A stretch of DNA of 64,000 nt, from the NCBI GenBank assembly GCA_003117195.1, contig BDSI01000229.1, positions 1 through 64,000 of the forward strand, in the 5' to 3' direction. Made by a program: the position numbers and the translations under genes. Below the pieces are notes generated by a model that had not been told where the DNA came from, searched no databases, and saw nothing but the letters and a program-made list of their open reading frames with translations. The stretch is from Eudorina sp. 2006-703-Eu-15. Its lineage: Eukaryota; Chlorophyta; Chlorophyceae; Chlamydomonadales; Volvocaceae. Shown here piece after piece: positions 48,201 to 60,587 of this stretch (position 1 is its first letter; each line of letters begins with the position of its first letter).

Positions 48201-51200
48201 GGGGGTGGGGGTGTGAGACTGAGGGTGCGTGAGGGCCTCTGCTGGTCCGTGTGGACTGGAGGGGCTAAGGGCTCACGAGCTGGGGGCCGGAACGGAGGCT
48301 GGGCGGGATAGACGCGAGCTGCCTCGTAGTCGGTCAGACAGACAGCCCGATGGGGCGACGTACTGAACGAGCCCAGTCGATGGTCGATGGTGGGTCCGCG
48401 GCGGGGACTGGGACGGGGACGGGTTCCGCGCAGGCACATCGGCGAGGCCGCGGTGCGCGCCGCGCGTGCGGTGGGCTACGTGAACGCGGGCACTGTGGAG
48501 TTCATCGTGGACACGGACAGCCCCTCCCAGGAGTTCTTCTTCATGGAGATGAACACGCGGCTGCAGGTAGGCGGGGGTGCGGGCGGGGGCGGGGGCGGGG
48601 GCGGGCGGGGAATGGATTGGGGAACCGATGCGTGGCACAGGAGTCAATACGCGACCCAAGTTACTTACCATACATACTTGAATTATGCGCTCACCGTTAC
48701 CTCGGGCGACCGCGTCGCCGCCGGACCCATCCCGGACGAACCAACGCGCGACAGCACTAAGACGAACCACACCCCAGACAGCACAAATTATTGAGAACGT
48801 AGTACTCACCTGCGCAAATGGGACGAAATGCGGATGGACGGCGAGGCGAACGGAAGATGTGAGTGGCAACAAAGGGCAGACAAGTGGCAGGCAAAGGCAA
48901 AGGTTAAATTAAAGGAAAAGAAGAAAAGATCACGCAAACCCCGGCGGCGACGCGGCGCGAAAGAGGATGGGTCCGGGAAACGGCAGACGGAAATAGCCTT
49001 GCAAGAATGTATGGGTGTACGGGTGTACGGAAGGGCGACGTCGCAGTCGGGCGGAGGGGTTGGCAAACATAGCAACGTAAGTGCCGCAATCAGGGAGCAT
49101 GTGAGCTGCGCATGGCCGGTGGTGGTGGCGGTGGCGGTGGTGGTGGTGGTGGGGGGAGGGGGCGCTACGCGAGAGGGCCGGGTGGCGGACCGGGGTGATC
49201 GGCTCCACACCAGCCCGGCCGGGCGCGCGCGGCCTCACGCATGAGAGGCCGCGGGCACAGGGGGTTGTGATCGGGGGCGCGGGTGCGCGTGCGGTGCGGC
49301 GGGTGGTGGGGGACGGCGGGGAGCAGGGCGGTGACGGGGAGGGGTGGTGGGAGAGCCGGCGGGGCGGGGGTGGGAACGGTCAGGACTGAGGGGCGGGAGG
49401 AGGGGAGTTGGGTGGAAGTACGCGAGGGGGGTGTGGGTGTGGGTTAGGGTGCAGGGGTTGTAGGGGTTCGGGGGCGGGTGGGTGGGTGGGGTGGGGGCGT
49501 GGGGGTGGGGTGGGGTGTGGGTGTGGGGTGCGGGGTGGGTGTGGGTGTGGGTGTGGGTAGCCCTGCGCCTCGAGCGAGAGGATGAGGTTGGCGATGAAGT
49601 TGTCAACATCGGTGACGACAAGGCGGAGGCGGTGGAACGGGCCCGTGAAGACGTTGCGTTGGCAGGCCTCGTTGACGCGGGAGTCGCGGCCGACGAAGCG
49701 GGAGAGGCGGACGCCGGCGAAGGCGGGCTGTTCCCGCTTGTCGGTGAAGGCGCGAGGACGCAGACACCCACCCAAAATAGACCCAGAAAAATAACACGCA
49801 AAATAAATAAGCAGTGCGGCAACGGCCGACCTGCAGTACGCGCGAACGGGTGTCTCGTTTCGCCAAGGCTTTGCAGCCAGGACTCCACGGTAACTGCACA
49901 AAGCCTCCCATGAAAAGGGAGGTAGCTCCGTGACGAGATCCAAGGACCGAAATCCAGGGACCGGGTCACCAGCCTGGTAATTGGGGGGTATGGATTGGGG
50001 AACCGATGCGTGGCACAGGAGTCAATACGCGACCCAAGTCAATACGCGACCCATCCCGGCGGGCGGGGAGGGGGCCCGGGGCCGACATCAGGGCGGGCCT
50101 CCCATATGCGGGGGACCTCCGGGGGGGAGGTAGTCAGGTTAAGATCGAACCCATTAATTGCTAGTATCGTACAGTCCGTACTCCTGCAAATGGGCGGTGT
50201 GGAACCCCGAGGGCGTTGGCGGCGCTGCAGCGCTTGGCTGGGCCGCTTGGCCTGGTGGCCCCTCGTTCCCTCCCCCTCCCCAGGACCGTCGAACCGCCGC
50301 TCTGGCAGCAGCGCAGTTCAAACTTGTCTACACATTTCCTATACTCCCCCTCCGCAGGTGGAGCACCCGGTGAGCGAGGCCATCACGGGTCAGGACTTCG
50401 TGGAGTGGCAGCTGCGGGTGGCGGCGGGGCTGCGGCTGCCGCTGGAGCAGCAGCAGCTGGCGGTGCGGGGCCACGCGTTCGAGGCGCGCATCTACGCGGA
50501 GAGCCCGCGGAACAACTTCTTGCCCGGTGAGTGACCGGGATGCATGGGTGCGGCGCGGTGCGGTGCGTGGTGAGGTGTGCGGCGCGCGGACTGGCGGGCG
50601 ACACGGCGGCTGAAGGCCACCGCTTCATCGGACGTGTGCCATCGCCTCGCACCACTTCCGTGCCTGAGAATCACACAGCGGCGGCGTGAATGGCGTCCTG
50701 AACGGCAGCAAGCATGTCAGGAGCACGAAGACATCTATGTGGAGGGGAGAGGGGAAGGCACAGCTTTGACATCGGGTCAGAAGCCAAGGAACCTCCTTCA
50801 CGGCGGGGGCCAGGACCGGTGCGATGGGCGGCTGCTGGTGGTCCTTCAGGGCCGCCGTCGGGTGCTGTCAGGCAGTGGTGTAGGCGGCTGCCAACACTTG
50901 CTCACACACGCGGCGTCGGTTTGCCGTTAGTGCGCCTTTGTTCACCCCTCCGCACACCCACCCAACCCCCCGGCTGTGGCTCAGGCGCGGGGAAGGTGCG
51001 GCGGTGGCGCACGCCCGATGAGGCGGTCGCCTTCAGCAACGCGCCGATGCGCGTCGACAGCGGCGTCAAGGAGGTGAGCGGGCGGGCGGGCGGGCGGGGG
51101 TTCCTGGGCCTGGTCGGGGTCGCGAGGCACATGTCTGGAGGACTCGGGGAGAGGGCAGAAGGGGTTTTGGAGCAAACCCAGATGGTGTTACGGGTCCCCC

Positions 51201-54027
51201 CGGTTTCCCGTCCTGGGGCTGCGTGAAAGCGTTTTCTACAAAGGGGGTGAGGGTGCTCGACAGGCCCCGCGCTGTTCGCATAAGCGAGGGTGTAAGGAAA
51301 ACCGCAATGCCGCAAACCAATGTTGCCACTGTTGGCCCTCGCCCCTGTGTGGGTATGTAGTGCGCTTGACCACCGCGCTCTGCAGGAGTCGTGTGTGCGC
51401 TTGCGGATCGTGCCGCGGTTCGTGCAGACCTATCGGTTTCCCCTGGAGCGGCTCCTTCCGGCTGCTTCCAACCACACTGGGCCCATCCTCACCCCCCGCC
51501 CTCCCCTCTCCGCCCTCCCCTCTCCCAACCCCGCAGGGTGACACTGTGGGCACCTTCTACGACCCCATGATCGCCAAGCTGGTGGTTCACGGACCCGACC
51601 GACCCACCGCCCTCAAGGCGCTGGTGGAGGGGCTCAGGCAGACGCAGGTGGGTGGGGGTAGGGGAAGGGGGAGGGGCACCCCTGCTCCCTGCTCATCTCC
51701 ACACAGGTTTGCGTTTGCAGACAGCTTGGATCCCTAAATCCTCATATGCCTCCCACCCTTGCTGGCACTATGTGACGTGGCGTGCCACCCTTGCTGGCCC
51801 TCGGCCCTCTTACCGCGTCGCCCGACGCCGCCTAACACCACCCCACCAGCCACCACACCCCGCCCGGGCGGGCGCACTGCCGTCCGGCCTCACAGGTCGC
51901 GGGCCTGCCCACCAACGTGCCCTTCCTCATCCGCCTGGCGACCCACCCCGCCTTCGAGGCTGCGGGGAGGGCCGACCTCAACACCGCCTTCATCGCCCAG
52001 CACCGGGAGGAACTCATGGCGCCGCAGCACGTGCCGCCAGAGGTGGGCTTGGCCGTACAATGCGGTACGGGGGGCGTATCGGGCTGAGACACGGTGGGGC
52101 GCTGCTTACCGCACATCGTGCCCCCTGAGTGCGGGTCCTTGGCCTCTAGGTCTAGGGTGGGGAGTGGAGGCGGCGTGACTTGGAAATGGGCGGGGGCTTG
52201 CTCCAGGGAACGCGTGAACGTACGAACGTAAGGCCATGTGGCCTGTAAGGGGCATGACATTTGCTCAGCAAGGGAGGTCATAACTAACTGTCGCACCGCT
52301 GTACGGCTGCGGAACCGCTGCGGTACTGCTGCTTCTGCCGCGGCCAGGTGTCGGCGCTGGCGGCTGTAGCTCGCCACATGCTGACGATCGACAGGCAGGC
52401 CAAGGCGGAGTTGGCGGAGAGGCTGGCGGCCAAGCTGGGCCCTTGGGCGGCAGGCGATAGCAAGCGCCTCTGGCACGACCACTGTCGTACCTATGTTGTA
52501 CGGCACCCGGAGGGGGGCGAAGGCGCGCGGCTGCGGATCACGCTGGTGGTTCAGGGCGGCGGGGACTTCCGGGTGAGTTGGCTGGGCTGACCCGAGTGGC
52601 GGTGGGCCCGTCATGCCCGGCTGTGGCCGGAGCCTGCGCCTTTACGTTCGCCTTCCGACGACGACGGGACCGCACCACTCGCGGCGTCCGAGGTGGCTTC
52701 CACGGACACATAAGGCCCTGAGCCTTTTGGTCTAGGGTTTACTACTAAACCCGGATGCCACCCCAACGAACGCTTTCTCGCTGTGTGCGCGCGTGCGGGT
52801 ATGACCATCCAGGTCCAAACCGAGGAGGTGGCCAAGGAGGCGGCAAGCGACCATCATCATCACCACCACCACCACCACGGGGCGAGCCCTGGGGGCGCGG
52901 CGGCGGCACCGCGACCTGACGTCCCCGTCCGGGACGCGCGGCTGGTCGCCGACGACACGCTGACGGCCGAGGTCGGCGGGCGCAGGTGTACAGCGCAGGT
53001 GCTGATGTACGGCAGCGGGGCCGGTGGTGCGGGCGCGCCGGTCGAGCAGGCCCTGGACCTGTGGCTGGACGGCGAGCACTACCACTTCACGTGAGTTGCG
53101 CGAGCTGGGCCGGACAAGGAGTGCCGCCCGCCTGCAGAAAGAAAAGAAATCGGGGTTACTACTGAAATGTAGCACGTTTGATGGCGTCAATGAATGCACG
53201 GCCAGCGTCCTCCGTTGCGCCATCTGTTGGGTGGGTTGTTGCCCACACCCACCCTCACCCCCACTCAGGTGGTCGGAGCCCACCTGGAGCCGGAGAGCCG
53301 GCGCTGCGGGGGCAGCCAGCGGCGGCGGCGCCGTGGCCGCCCCCATGCCGGGTCGCGTGGTGACGGTGCTGGCGGCAGAGGGGGCGGCGGTGAAGGCGGG
53401 TGCGTGTGGGCTGGTGGCTGGTGGCAGTGCCCACTGGCGGAACACTAGGGGGCGGTGGGAGGGGCTCTTGAGGGAGGGGCTTTGTAATGCAACCGAGGGG
53501 CTGCGGCGCACGGACCTCTCAGCCCGCACCCATAGGGGCCTCCACGCCGTGCAGCACCCACCCATCCCCCATCAGCGCGGTCCTGGGATGCGCGGTGACC
53601 TCCCTGCCTCCCGTCCGTCCGCCATTCCTTCGCAAATCTGCTGATTGCCTGCCCGCCGAACGAGGTGCGTTCACCTCTCACGCAGCGAGCCGCCCCGCGC
53701 CAGCTCCCGCCTGCCCTCGTCACCCCGCCCGCTCCCCCTGAACCCCCTTGGTTCTGGTCTTGTTTCCCTCGTTCTGACCCCTAATTTCCAACCCCTGGCC
53801 CTGCTCCCATGCGGCGCTCAACCCCAACAATCCCAACCCCCAACCCCAACCACGCAGGCACTCCACTGGTGGCGCTGGAGGCCATGAAGATGGAGCACAG
53901 CGTGGTGGCGCCGGTGGACGGGGTGGTGGAGCAGGTGCTGGTGGCGCCGGGGATGCAGGTGGCGCAGGGCCAGGTCATGGTGGTGGTGGGCAGAAGGGGG
54001 AAGGAGGCGGCGGGGGACGCCAAGTAG
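45203..54027 (+). CDS. 3-methylcrotonyl-CoA carboxylase, biotin-carrying alpha subunit, 798 aa, 15 exons
   Basis: Exons: 45203-45573, 45989-46175, 46499-46554, 46876-46992, 47412-47502, 47675-47796, 48434-48566, 50358-50526, 50985-51073, 51537-51647, 51896-52042, 52348-52572, 52813-53090, 53269-53399, 53858-54027 (TAG). All phases fit; total 799 codons. The first in-frame ATG (45203) gives an Arg/Ala-rich mitochondrial presequence of about 60 residues, then the biotin carboxylase domain starting [18 protein letters not shown]-grasp signatures are GGGGKGMK at 224-231 and [12 protein letters not shown] at 353-364. A less conserved BT-like linker region follows. The C-terminal biotinyl domain carries LEAMKMEH with biotin Lys753. 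The enzyme carboxylates 3-methylcrotonyl-CoA in mitochondrial leucine breakdown, with a beta subunit encoded elsewhere. Oddities: intron 3 is GC-AG (AG/GCGAGT), intron 7 is 1.8 kb with a nested insertion, and nine His residues lie at 620-628. Propionyl-CoA carboxylase is less likely, given the GYHGEDQS and SARREA segments. Confidence 0.95.
48612..48661 (+). repeat. 50-bp direct repeat, left copy
   Basis: Starts ATGGATTGGGGAACCGATGC and ends CGCGACCCAAGT. It is identical to 49990-50039. The pair brackets 1.33 kb of MCCA intron 7. Confidence 0.95.
48662..49989. mobile_element. 1.33-kb insertion in MCCA intron 7, bracketed by 50-bp direct repeats
   Basis: The segment lies between two identical 50-bp copies and accounts for most of the length of this unusually long intron. 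It contains G-rich simple sequence (GGGTGTGGGTGTG types, 49430-49560) and a coding-like stretch on the opposite strand (49558-49765). No terminal inverted repeat or reverse transcriptase was recognised. It could be a non-autonomous element or a local duplication with insertion. Confidence 0.45.
49558..49765 (-). CDS. Coding-like fragment, unknown family, antisense in MCCA intron 7
   Basis: On the - strand this stretch reads [20 protein letters not shown] and continues through [20 protein letters not shown] to [14 protein letters not shown]. Third codon positions are almost all C or G, and hydrophobic and charged residues alternate as in a folded domain. An AG acceptor directly precedes PAFAG. 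The frame continues into His/Pro low-complexity sequence, so only this part looks real. I do not recognise the family. It may be an exon fragment carried by the insertion. Confidence 0.35.
49990..50039 (+). repeat. 50-bp direct repeat, right copy
   Basis: Identical to 48612-48661. It is followed by a second partial repeat of CAATACGCGACCCA (50040-50053). Confidence 0.95.
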
Positions 54028-55026
54028 GTCTGCCCGCTGCCCTGGGGTCGAGGTTGCCGTGGGCGTGAGCGCGTGAGCTGGGTCTGGTGGAGTGATGTTG
54101 AGGATGGGCCCTTGGCAGGGTCTTGACTGCTTCCTATCCCCAGGGCAAAGAAGTATGGAGTGGCCGGGAGGGACGCGGCGGACGCGTAGTTGGAAGGAGG
54201 GGTACGGCGGGCGCAGAGTGTGAGAGTGGAGGGCTGGAGGGAGGGGACTATCTGTTGAGGCGTGAGTACCGAGACAGTCCAGGGGCGCGCCATCGTGGTG
54301 ATACCGTATGATCTTGTACTGAAGAGGCAGTCGTCAGATCCAAGCCCGTAACCATTGTACTGCAGTAACCTTGCCGAGCGGGCCAGGGTCGGGCGCATGG
54401 CGCCGTGGTGAATTTCATGGTCTCTAGTTTTCATGTTGTGCTGGCCGCGTTGTACATCGAGTCGCGTTTGTATCATAGAGCGCTGGATGTGTTCTTTCTG
54501 GCTGACAGTCACCTGTACCATACACGTCCGCTGTACATAGGATTGTTATGGTGTGCAACAGCCCTGCAAGGGCAGTTCTTGAGGCGTTTTCATGTGCTGT
54601 CTGGCTGGTTTGCTGATTGCCAGGATGTCCACAGCCAAAGGGACCGTACACGACTTTGTCGCGCACCTGGGGTTGAGGCCTTGCTGTCGTGCACGAGTAT
54701 GCATAGTTGCATGCGTGTCTACCATTGGTCGATAACATGTGATGCATTGTCGATTGTGGCTCGATGCGTAGGAAAACGGCGCGCTGCAGCCACGCAAATG
54801 CCACACCGGCAAAACGGCGAATTGTCGGTTGCTGGTTGTACCGCTGCTACGGATGTGGCAATTTTGATCAGGCCGCGCTCGTGGCCGAGGCTCTCATGTT
54901 TTAATATTTGCGATGTCAGTGTTCCCTCTAGTCGTTACTTGAAAGCGAATGCGGTGACGTGCAACTTACCCTTGAAAGGTTGTAGCAAGATCTTTGCCTA
55001 TCTTTGGAGCAAGACTTCCTGAAACA
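54028..55026. other. 1-kb region between MCCA and the racemase gene
   Basis: It holds the MCCA 3' end and the racemase 5' region. A 205-codon open frame (54405-55022) has mixed composition and no recognisable family, so it is not called as a gene. No RNA gene was seen. Confidence 0.5.
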
Positions 55027-58000
55027 ATGGAAAATGGAAAATATGCTACTAGCTTTGAAGACATACAAGCAGCTGCGGAAAGGATAGGGCCGTTCATAAA
55101 CAGGACCCCAGTCATGACCTGCGGAACAATCGACAAGCTTGCTGGTAGAAGCCTGTTCTTCAAGTGTGAAACATTCCAGAAGACGTAAGCTCGGTTATAC
55201 CAGGCGCGGACTTGCGTCACTGATCAACGCCTCGATGCCTCGACAACCGACCAGCTAACGTTACGCACCAAACTCTGGATGCTTCCAGAGGAGCTTTTAA
55301 ATTTCGAGGAGCCTGCAACAGCGTTTTTTCACTTGGTGACGAGGATGCCAGCCGCGGCGTCGTGACGCACAGGTGCGTGACAGGGGCCAGAGTACCACCG
55401 ATCAGTCATCGACACCACAGCACCCGCGATATCACCGTCGCTCTCGAGAAGGAATGCGCGCCGCGAATGTGTGTCGCGCTTGTGACAAACCGGGGAACCG
55501 TCGCATCTCATTGCAACACGGGCGTTGCTGACGCACCACAAGGTGCAGCACTACACTACCTCTGCAAGCGCGTTCGAGGCGCTGATCCTCCGGCCGGGTT
55601 GCGCGCTACATTCCAGCCCGGGGCTGCGGGATTCCGTACAAGTCGGGGTATAAAATGCGTCTTCCGTCTGAGTCCTTTCCTGTTGGTGCCCCGACCCATG
55701 AATGGGTGCTGTGGCCTCCCCATCCGGTTCATTGCAGCTCTGGCAACCATGCTGCGGCGCTGGCACTCGCGGCGCAGCTGCGCGGCATCCCCGCCCACAT
55801 AGTCGTTCCACAAACTACGCCGCAGTGCAAGGTGGATGCCGTCCGCAGCTACGGAGGTGGGAGCGCGGCGGGTGGGGCCCACTGCAACAACCGGGACCAG
55901 TGCAATCATGTTTGGCGGCCCGCCGCCCGAGCGGAGTCGGGGGCGGTATAGCAATCAGCTACCTACCGGCGGGCGCTGACCTCAACCCCACAACGGATTG
56001 CCGGGCGATGCCAGCTGAGCGTACCGCACCGCTCTGGCCATGTCAGCCGCTCTCATTCTCACTGGCGGCATCTCTTGGCCAGGTGCACACCTGGTGTTAC
56101 GATTTTGCAAATGCTGTGCGACCGGGGAGGAGCGTCGGCCTGCGTCTTCACCACTGGAGGGGAAGCGCGGGCTGGATAGGCGGGTCGTCTAAATCGTTCA
56201 CGGCTGCATCCGGGACGCGCACCGCGGCCCCTGATGTGCTCGCCCCGTGGGTCCCCGTCCGCCCCGGAGGCGGAAAATGTCAACCAATTTCCTACACCCC
56301 CTCCGCCCCGGCAGGCCAGGTGTATTTCTGCGAGCCAACGATGGAGGCCCGCGAGGCGGCATGCGCCGAGCTGCAGGCAAAAACGGGGGCGGTGCTCGTA
56401 CCGCCCTACAACTACGGGCCTGTTATGGCGGGCCAGGGCACCATTGCCCTCGAGTTCCTGGAGCAGGTAAGCAAGTCCGCAACCCTGCCTGCGCCCGGGT
56501 CTGAGCCAGGCGGTGTGCTGCTGGCCGCTGGGCTATCACCTTATCGCATCCCCCGGGATGCGGACTGCATGCTGCGGCTGCGCAGCTGCACAGTGCGCAC
56601 TGCGCCGCTGACAGCTGGCTTCGCCAGCTCTTGAGGACATTTCCTGCAGTGGCGTTGTTGGTCATGGTAAAGCCGGTTGGTTCTCGCGGGGGAAAACGCG
56701 TGGTCCATATGCCACCGTGGTGTTGGTTGCCTGATCCCACACGTGTTCCCGCCCTGGCCGCCCTGCAGGTGCCTGACCTGGACGTGCTGGTGGTGCCCGT
56801 GTCCGGGGGCGGCATGATCAGCGGCATGGCGCTGGCGGCGAAGCGGATCAAACCTGACATCCAGGTGGGTGAAGGGGCGGGGCCAGCGCGGGCCCGTAGC
56901 ACGGCACCAGCAAACAGGGCCCATGGGGCAGTTTGAGCAGTTTGACGCGGGGCCCCGAGCGCGGAACCGAATCAGATCCGAGCGCGACCGTAGCCATGCA
57001 GCTCCCCTCCCACGGGCCTAGCGGACGAGCCGTGGTGATGCAGGGCCTCGCGTGAGCTCCGCTGTGGCACCGCTGTGGCGCTCCCCTGAGCGGCGGCTGG
57101 CCCGACCCGCGCGCTGCGTTCCCTTTGGCCCCACCGTCCACCCTTCACTGGCCATCGGCGCGCAGGTCGTGGCCGCGGAGCCGGCGGGCAGCAACCGCTC
57201 TCCGGACGTGGCTCTGGCCAAGATTGCGGGGTGGATGGTGCCCTGCGCGCGAACCGACACGATCGCAGATGGGCTGCAGGGTGAGCGGGGCGGGGGCGGT
57301 TGGTGGCCCGGCGGCCCAAGGGTGGCCGCGCGCTGGGGCCGTACACACACCCGGACGGGCGGGTTTCATTTCTAAACACACCCGGACGAATAGCCTATGG
57401 CGGCCAGCTCTGCCAGAGTTTATCGCGGCAGCGCCGGGAGCGGATGTCAGGGCGGGTTAGGTCGCACCTAATCCAATCGACCGGTGGCGCCTGAGTCCCT
57501 GGTGCCTGGGTATCCCTTACTGGAATCCGCTGATCCGCCTCATCCGCCGCCCTTATGTGCGTCCCTGAACAGCTGCTGCTCTGCCGCAGCCGCCCCAACG
57601 GCGGTCGGGCCAGCACAGGTGCCCCGGCCCGGTCCCCTCCCCGCACCCAACCCTCCACAGTGCACCCGCCTTGCACTGCCCCCCATCCTCAGCACCCAAC
57701 CCTCCACAGTGCACCCGCCTTGCACTGCCCTCCATCCTCAGCACCCAACCCTCCACAGTATCTCGCTGCCCGCTGCCCATGTGTCGAACTGGTGGTCGCC
57801 AACGGAACATGCGCAACCCTCTCTCTCGCCGCTCTCGCCGCTCTCTGGCCGCCGCCTCTTCCTCCCTGCGGTCGACTGACAGGTCGGCTGGGCGACCTGA
57901 CGTGGCCCGTGGTTCGCGACCTGGTGGACGGGGTGGTGGTGGTGGACGAAGAGGAGATCGTGGCCGCCATGCGGCTCCTCATGGAGCGGATGAAGGTGCG

Positions 58001-58675
58001 CCGGGGCGTGGGCGCCGGGCTGAGTCCGAGGCCGGGGCAGGCACGGCAGGCAGGTCCGCGCGCAGTTGCCTGCAGCCTGTGCGAGTGGCAAAGGTTGTGG
58101 GGCACGGCTCGCCCCACCTGATTGCGGCATGCAAGCATTCGACGTCGAATCCACGTCGAAAAATTGGGACCCGGCTGCGCACTTTTAAGATGGGACGGAG
58201 TATTAACCGCGCATACGGCCAGACGCCAGCCTGGGTGCCCAGGTGCCTGCTGCGTGTCTCTCCGTTGAAGGGGGCACCGCGAAGAGCGGTTTGGGTGGGA
58301 ATCTGATGGGACCGGCTGCGCACCTCAGGAGTACTGTAGGACGGAATAACCGCGCGTACGGCCCGGGCACTCAGGTGCCTGCTGCCATGAAGAGACATCG
58401 CGGAGATTGTTTGTTTGTTTGTTTAGAGAGTATTGAGACCGCAACCGGCGCCGTGCCGCCATGCCTCCCCGCGCACCCCACTCTCGCAGCTGGTGGTGGA
58501 GCCCAGCGGAGCTGTGGGGCTGGCGGCCGCGCTGTCCCCGGGCTGGGGCGCCAGCGCCGCCACGCGCGGATGCAAGCGCGTGGGTGTGGTGCTGTGCGGC
58601 GGCAACCTGGACCTGGGCTCGCGGGGCTTCTGGGACCTGTGGCTTCCGCGGGTTGAGGAGCAGAAAGAGGACTGA
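55027..58675 (+). CDS. PLP-dependent serine racemase / serine-threonine dehydratase, 340 aa, eight exons
   Basis: Exons: 55027-55184, 55289-55372, 55738-55856, 56315-56466, 56769-56864, 57166-57280, 57883-57995, 58490-58675 (TGA). Phases agree and the sum is 341 codons, the normal length for eukaryotic serine racemase. The start is the first in-frame ATG (MENGKYATSFEDIQ). Landmarks: PVMTCGTIDKLAGRSLFFKC, then GAFKFRGA with the Schiff-base Lys57, SSGNHAAALA (Ser81-Ser82, in the position of the re-face catalytic Ser of racemases), a GPVMAGQGTIALE segment, SGGGMISG (183-190) holding the PLP phosphate, AAEPAGSN (the Glu that helps bind metal in racemases), and LCGGNLD near the C-terminus. Such enzymes interconvert L- and D-serine and also dehydrate serine to pyruvate. 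The SSGNH segment favours racemase over plain threonine dehydratase, and no C-terminal ACT regulatory domain is present. No targeting peptide is evident, so it is probably cytosolic. Confidence 0.92.
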
Positions 58676-59320
58676 GGGGAACACTACGTGTGACTGTGCT
58701 GCGATTACCATTGTGTACAAGTTACTGCAGTCACCATGTCATTTTGGGGGGGAGTGTGAGTGGCGGAGATGGCGGCAGGGGGATGACAGCTGAGATGTTC
58801 CAGCTATACTGCTCAGGTACCGTATTTCATTGGTTGGTTGAATCGTTAGTGTGTGGGCAAGTGCGGGCATCATGCGAGATGGGGATTGCGGCTGACAAGC
58901 AGAACCAGCGGACAAGCAGCGAGAGCGGACGGGCGAGGGGTTAAGAGCTGCGGTGCTCAGAGAGCTGATTGATTTTGCACCGAGAGGACTGCCGCCGATG
59001 ATTCCCTTAAATTTACTTGGGTACAGTTATACGTGGCCTGATACGGCACATCGACACTGATTGACAGAAGCAAGTTAAGCACGAGCAACATGCAGGAGCA
59101 TACAGATGGGCTGTTTCGGGGGGCTCTGGCCATTCGGTGTACACCTTGGAGGGGGAGGCGCGAACGTGTGTTGACATAGGCAGGTGTGCGGTGTGTTGAA
59201 GCGCTGCTGCGGCCCAGACGCATCTGACAACCATTCGCGACAAGCTGTTGGGATTACGGTATATAAGGGTGCACTTCCACGCACCGGCCTGCCGTCAACA
59301 TTTCACCAAGTAAAGTGAAA
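58676..59320. other. Intergenic, after the racemase gene
   Basis: Contains the 3' untranslated region of the racemase gene. No gene or distinct repeat was recognised. Confidence 0.5.
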
Positions 59321-59577
59321 CCAGTGAAATAGTACCGTCAGGGAAAGGTGAAAAGAACCCCTGTTGGGGAGTGAAATAGACCATGAAACCGTATGCTGAC
59401 AAGCAGTGGGAGCAAGTATGCTTGTGACCGCGTGCCTGTTGAAGAATGAGCCGGCGACTTATAGGAAGTGGCTCGGTTAAGGAGTAAAATCCGGAGCCCA
59501 AGCGAAAGCGAGTCTGAATAGGGCATTGTGTGGTCACTTCTTATGGACCCGAACCCGGGTGATCTATTCATGACCAC
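59321..59577 (+). pseudogene. Plastid-type 23S rRNA fragment inserted in nuclear DNA
   Basis: About 255 bp follow bacterial/plastid large-subunit rRNA in order: GTGAAATAGTACCGTCAGGG, AAAGAACCCC, GGGGAGTGAAATAGA, CATGAAACCGT, CAAGCAGTGGGAGCAAG, GACCGCGTGCCTGTTGAAGA, CCGGAGCCCAAGCGAAAGCG, TTATGGACCCGAACCCGGGT and GATCTATTCATGACCA. This corresponds to roughly positions 455-705 of E. coli 23S, and the wording matches plastid rather than nuclear 28S versions. Similarity stops abruptly at both sides, so it is a short organelle-to-nucleus insertion, not a functional rRNA gene. Confidence 0.85.
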
Positions 59578-60587
59578 GCTACGTGCATTGCCACACTGCC
59601 ATGCATGCCACCAATCCATATAACTCAGGGCAGGGCATGCCAGCCCGCTTGACTATCAGTTTTACCCCCGTCTGACCCCACCGCTACCATCTGCGCGCTC
59701 CAACCAGGCGTAGGCCCAGTCGCCGACTCCAGAACCAGCAGTCCGATGAGACACATGCGCACGACACTGAACAGCACCGCCTCTCTGAACGTCGCGCCAA
59801 GGGGATGCCTTCGCATCGTGAGAGCCCCGGAGCTGGAGAACAGCCAGCTGCACTTCACCTTCCTGCCCATGAACAGCCGATGTGGCTCACATCTGATTGG
59901 TTGCTGACGTGTGCCAGCCATCTTTCGTAACCGCGCCCAGGGAGCTCACATGAAAGCGCAATTATTCCGACGCCGGTGTCGTATCTGGCCACAGCACCAC
60001 ACCGCAGCCGCTACCGACAGACGCTCCAACCGCCCAGCGCACCGGAATGAACCAAAACAACCATAATGCAACAGACAACGATGACCCCCGGGCCGACGCA
60101 AGCACCAAGACGGAGAGCAACGTAAACAATCTCGTTTGAGCACACGAATTCCCGCACGCACCAGCCTGCTGCTTGTGAGAACATGCGGCTGTTGCGACGC
60201 AAGTACTTGATACGATCCTGTACGATTCCACAAAAGAATGCTTAGGGAAGCCAAGACCGCGCAGTCGGCGACAGACTGTACGGCCAACCAAAAGGTCGCC
60301 CCGGTCCGTCAAAGACGGCGCAAATGAGACATCACATTCACCCTAAACCCATCCAAGAGCAAGGATCACAGAGATGCTGCAACAACCAAACAACAACACG
60401 CGGCACCAAGTCCCGAACGCCGGGGCCACTCTCTCGGCCAGTGCGCCAATCACGGCACGTGCCAGGGGCTGGCTGATGAGCCGCACGTGCCCTACAAACG
60501 GACCCTCACAGTACGACACCCCATGGGAATCCCGCTCTAAGAAGGCACCAATGTGGTGTCTCAATAAATCTGTTTTGACCAAACGGA
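59578..60587. other. 1-kb region without a recognised gene
   Basis: Several open frames of about 100 codons exist on the - strand, but none shows a family signature, splice context or biased composition that would support a gene. Confidence 0.5.

Noticed and set aside
49235..49560. His/Pro-rich frames next to the antisense fragment in MCCA intron 7
   Set aside because: They read through GGGTGTGGGTGTG simple sequence, which gives Pro/His runs on the other strand.
54405..55022. 205-codon open frame before the racemase gene
   Set aside because: Composition looks random, no family is recognisable, and it runs into the racemase gene's 5' region in a way expected by chance.
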